Made by a program: the position numbers and the translations under genes
The notes under the pieces: generated by a model
Databases searched by the model: none
Told to the model about the DNA's origin: nothing
The model's input: only the letters and a program-made list of their open reading frames with translations
Shown: piece by piece, positions 6,271-7,936 of the stretch
How the letters are laid out: every line of letters begins with the position of its first letter
Numbering within the stretch: position 1 is the first letter of the stretch
From: Candidatus Zixiibacteriota bacterium
GTDB lineage: Bacteria > Zixibacteria > MSB-5A5 > JAABVY01 > JAHJOQ01
Direction of reading: 5' to 3'
NCBI GenBank assembly: GCA_030631455.1
Contig: DAOVLC010000052.1
Coordinates: 1-7,936 of the forward strand
DNA length: 7,936 nucleotides

Positions 6271-7369
6271 ATGGCACGACAGACTGAACACGATTTGGCA
6301 GATTACAACGAGAAACTCGAACAAATTCGAGGTTATCTTTGACATAGATCAACGCAGGAAACACATTGCCGAACTAGAAAAGCAATCCGCCGACGCGAAC
6401 TTCTGGAACAACTCCGCAAATGCCCAATCTGTACTGAAGCAGATCAAGCTGGAAAAGAACATCTTAGATGAAATAGAGAGTATTGAGAAGGAATTCGAAG
6501 ATCTCGAAGTTCTGTTGGAACTCGTCAACGAAGACAAGACGGCGGAGACGCGACAGGAGTTCCAAGCCACGGCAGATAAGTTCACTCAACGACTGAGCAG
6601 TTTCGAGTTCAAAACATATCTTTCTGATCCGGATGATGTAAACAGCGCGCTGCTGACAATACATCCCGGCGCCGGAGGTACGGAATCGATGGATTGGGCA
6701 GCGATGCTTATGAGGATGTATCTCCGCTGGGCGGAACAGAATGGATTCAAGACAGAGACGATTGACTTTCAGGCGGGTGAGGAAGCCGGAGTGAAGTCTG
6801 CCACAATCGAGATAAAGGGAGACTATGCGTACGGATATCTGAAGGCGGAATCAGGAGTACACAGACTCGTCAGGATTTCCCCCTATGATGCCAACCGACG
6901 CCGCCACACATCATTCTGTTCGATATTCGTATATCCCGAAGTCGAGGAAGACATCAACATCGAAATCAAAGACGACGACCTGAGAATAGACACATACAGA
7001 GCATCAGGCGCAGGGGGGCAGCATGTCAACAAAGTCTCATCCGCGGTTCGACTGACCCATCTTCCATCTGGAGTCGTGGTTCAATGCCAATCGGAGCGCT
7101 CGCAGTTGAAGAATCGCGAGTCTGCGATGAAGGTACTGAAGGCGAGACTGTATCAGCTGGAAAAGGAAAAAGAGAAAAAGAAAAAGCAGGAACTTGAATC
7201 TTCCAAAAAGAAGATAGAGTGGGGATCGCAGATAAGATCTTACGTATTCCATCCGTACAACATGGTCAAGGATCACAGAACCAACTATGAGACCTCGAAC
7301 ATCGTTGCGGTAATGGATGGAGACCTTTTCCCGTTCATGAACTCGTTCCTGGCATCAGACAGGCGATGA
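6271..7369 (+). CDS. prfB: Peptide chain release factor 2, expressed by programmed +1 frameshift
   Basis: RF2 recognises UAA and UGA stop codons in the ribosomal A site and triggers peptide release. The ATG at 6271 has AAGGAG five bases upstream. The first 23 codons end at an in-frame TGA (6340-6342); shifting +1 after CTT (6337-6339) to GAC (6341-6343) continues to the TGA at 7367. The product is 365 residues, the same length as E. coli RF2. The catalytic GGQ is at 248-250 within ASGAGGQHVNK, and alanine precedes SGAGGQ where E. coli K-12 has its unusual T246. The anticodon tripeptide is S203-P204-Y205 in SPYDANRRRHTSF rather than the usual SPF. A lysine/glutamate-rich helix (about 292-309) precedes WGSQIRSYVFHPYNMVKDHRT, a typical RF2 ending. 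The frame without the shift gives a 23-residue peptide, the expected autoregulatory outcome when RF2 is plentiful. Confidence 0.96.
6329..6343 (+). promoter_or_regulatory. prfB: prfB programmed +1 frameshift (recoding) site
   Basis: GAGGTTATCTTTGAC contains the slippery CTT (6337-6339), the in-frame UGA stop with a following C (6340-6343), a poor termination context, and an internal Shine-Dalgarno-like GAGG four bases before CTT. E. coli has AGGGGG TAT CTT TGA C. Here the stimulator is shorter (GAGG) and one base further away, so frameshifting may be less efficient, but slippery codon, stop and context are the canonical ones. Confidence 0.93.
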
Positions 7370-7489
7370 TGGAGTAGGAACAATAGGTATTATAGCAAGG
7401 TTTCAGAGTACGACAGTATCGCAAGAGCACCGCAATCTATGCCTGAATGTGTATTATCCTATACTATGATTAGCTGACGAGGACAGAAC

Positions 7490-7792
7490 ATGCCAACTTA
7501 TGAATACCGCTGCAAGACCTGTGGATACGAATTTGAGGAGTTCCAGAGCATAGTCGATACTCCTCTCACGGAATGCCCGAAATGCAGTGGTCTTGTGGAA
7601 AGACTCATATCGGGCGGCGGCGGTCTGCTCTTTCACGGCTCCGGGTTCTACATCACGGACTACCGATCTGATAGTTACAAACAGGCGGCAAAGAGAGATT
7701 CCACCTCTTCGTCTTCGAGTTCGACATCATCCAAGAGCAGCAGCAAGCCGGATTCGAAGTCTTCATCTTCAGGCAAGAAGAATGGCTCTTGA
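7490..7792 (+). CDS. FmdB-family zinc-ribbon protein with serine-rich tail
   Basis: This 100-residue protein opens with MPTYEYRCKTCGYEFE, the hallmark of FmdB-type putative regulatory proteins. Four cysteines (C8, C11, C29, C32) form a zinc ribbon. LISGGGGLLFHGSGFYITDYR (39-59) is the second conserved block of the family. From residue about 70 the tail is almost only serine, lysine, threonine and glycine, low-complexity and surely disordered. The family was first linked by name to formamidase/amidase gene regulation, but its molecular function in most bacteria is not known. The ATG has GAGG about seven bases upstream. It lies 120 bases after prfB with no visible terminator. AT-rich elements before it (TATTAT, TATACT, TATGAT between 7452 and 7470) could carry a promoter. 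Confidence 0.92.
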   Translation: MPTYEYRCKTCGYEFEEFQSIVDTPLTECPKCSGLVERLISGGGGLLFHGSGFYITDYRSDSYKQAAKRDSTSSSSSSTSSKSSSKPDSKSSSSGKKNGS

Positions 7793-7936
7793 CCCCGGGA
7801 TAATCTCACTCCTGCAAAAGGAGTTCCCGCGCCGGACAATTCCCCATGACAGCAATCTCTTTAAGGACTACCAACGCGACGCGGCTGAGATCGACCACAT
7901 GCCGGACCTTGTTATTCTCCCGGAGAATTCCGAGGA
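7782..7936 (+). CDS. FAD-linked oxidase (GlcD / D-lactate dehydrogenase type), N-terminal fragment cut by the window end
   Basis: Fifty-one codons are visible before the window ends, with no stop. Numbering from ATG 7782, the segment IISLLQKEFP (7-16), a tyrosine-aspartate region (about 29-34) and MPDLVILPENSE (about 40-51) match the start of FAD-binding PCMH-type oxidases. In that family a DAS...P.(A/D)VV.P...EEV stretch leads into the FAD-binding domain. Such enzymes oxidise 2-hydroxy acids such as glycolate or lactate; the substrate cannot be judged from this fragment. The start overlaps the FmdB-family gene by 11 bases in another frame, with AGG eight bases upstream, suggesting coupled translation. 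The assignment rests on about 50 residues only. Confidence 0.65.
   Translation, partial: MALDPGIISLLQKEFPRRTIPHDSNLFKDYQRDAAEIDHMPDLVILPENSE

Noticed and set aside
6148..6345. Minus-strand 65-residue open frame across the prfB start
   Set aside because: It overlaps the certain prfB start and recoding site, with no ribosome site or recognisable motif.
7037..7276. Minus-strand open frame inside prfB with a leucine/phenylalanine-rich stretch
   Set aside because: The hydrophobic run is just the complement of the lysine/glutamate-rich RF2 helix codons.
6515..7369. prfB as a 284-residue gene starting at TTG 6515
   Set aside because: The frame continues upstream with good RF2 coiled-coil sequence to the CTT TGA C recoding site and a strong ATG start at 6271.

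Overview
The window reads as ordinary chromosomal DNA of a Gram-negative (diderm) bacterium of roughly balanced base composition. The evidence for a diderm is a heptose/LPS-core block (an ADP-heptose-pathway phosphatase and a GT9 heptosyltransferase-like enzyme), a probable outer-membrane beta-barrel protein and undecaprenyl-diphosphate phosphatase. No transposase, integrase, tRNA, rRNA or CRISPR array was seen. The lineage cannot be fixed by eye. The mixture would suit an uncultured or FCB-like phylum, but that is only an inference.

Left part, minus strand. Bases 1-224 hold no gene I can support. At 225-1256 is an orphan GT-A-like glycosyltransferase-related protein. It has a good promoter of its own (1382-1410) and an N-terminus that looks like a secretion signal broken by a one-base frameshift near 1293-1296.

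Centre, minus strand. From right to left the genes are: a signal-peptide-bearing beta-barrel protein (5970-5290), uppP (5242-4445), a GT9 glycosyltransferase (4448-3435), gmhB (about 3442-2855), an AmrS-type radical SAM enzyme (2764-1775) and a 67-residue protein of unknown function (1742-1539). A rho-independent terminator follows at about 1508-1475. uppP/GT9 and GT9/gmhB overlap by a few bases, which suggests translational coupling. The rest are 32-90 bases apart, so the block may be one operon, possibly with an internal promoter before amrS. UppP recycles the lipid carrier for envelope polymers, GmhB makes a heptose precursor, and the GT9 enzyme probably adds heptose to the LPS core. The place of the radical SAM enzyme and the small protein in this set is unexplained.

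Right part, plus strand. A 300-base divergent intergenic region (5971-6270) separates the envelope block from prfB. prfB (6271-7369) encodes release factor 2 and must be read through a programmed +1 frameshift at CTT TGA C (6337-6343), so simple ORF calling splits it. It is followed by an FmdB-family zinc-ribbon protein (7490-7792). Overlapping the end of that gene is the start of an FAD-linked oxidase of the GlcD/lactate-dehydrogenase type, cut by the window end.

I found no clear undescribed system. The points most worth a second look are the AmrS plus 67-residue pair at the end of an LPS operon, the SPY (not SPF) anticodon tripeptide in release factor 2, and the frameshifted signal peptide of the GT-A-like protein.
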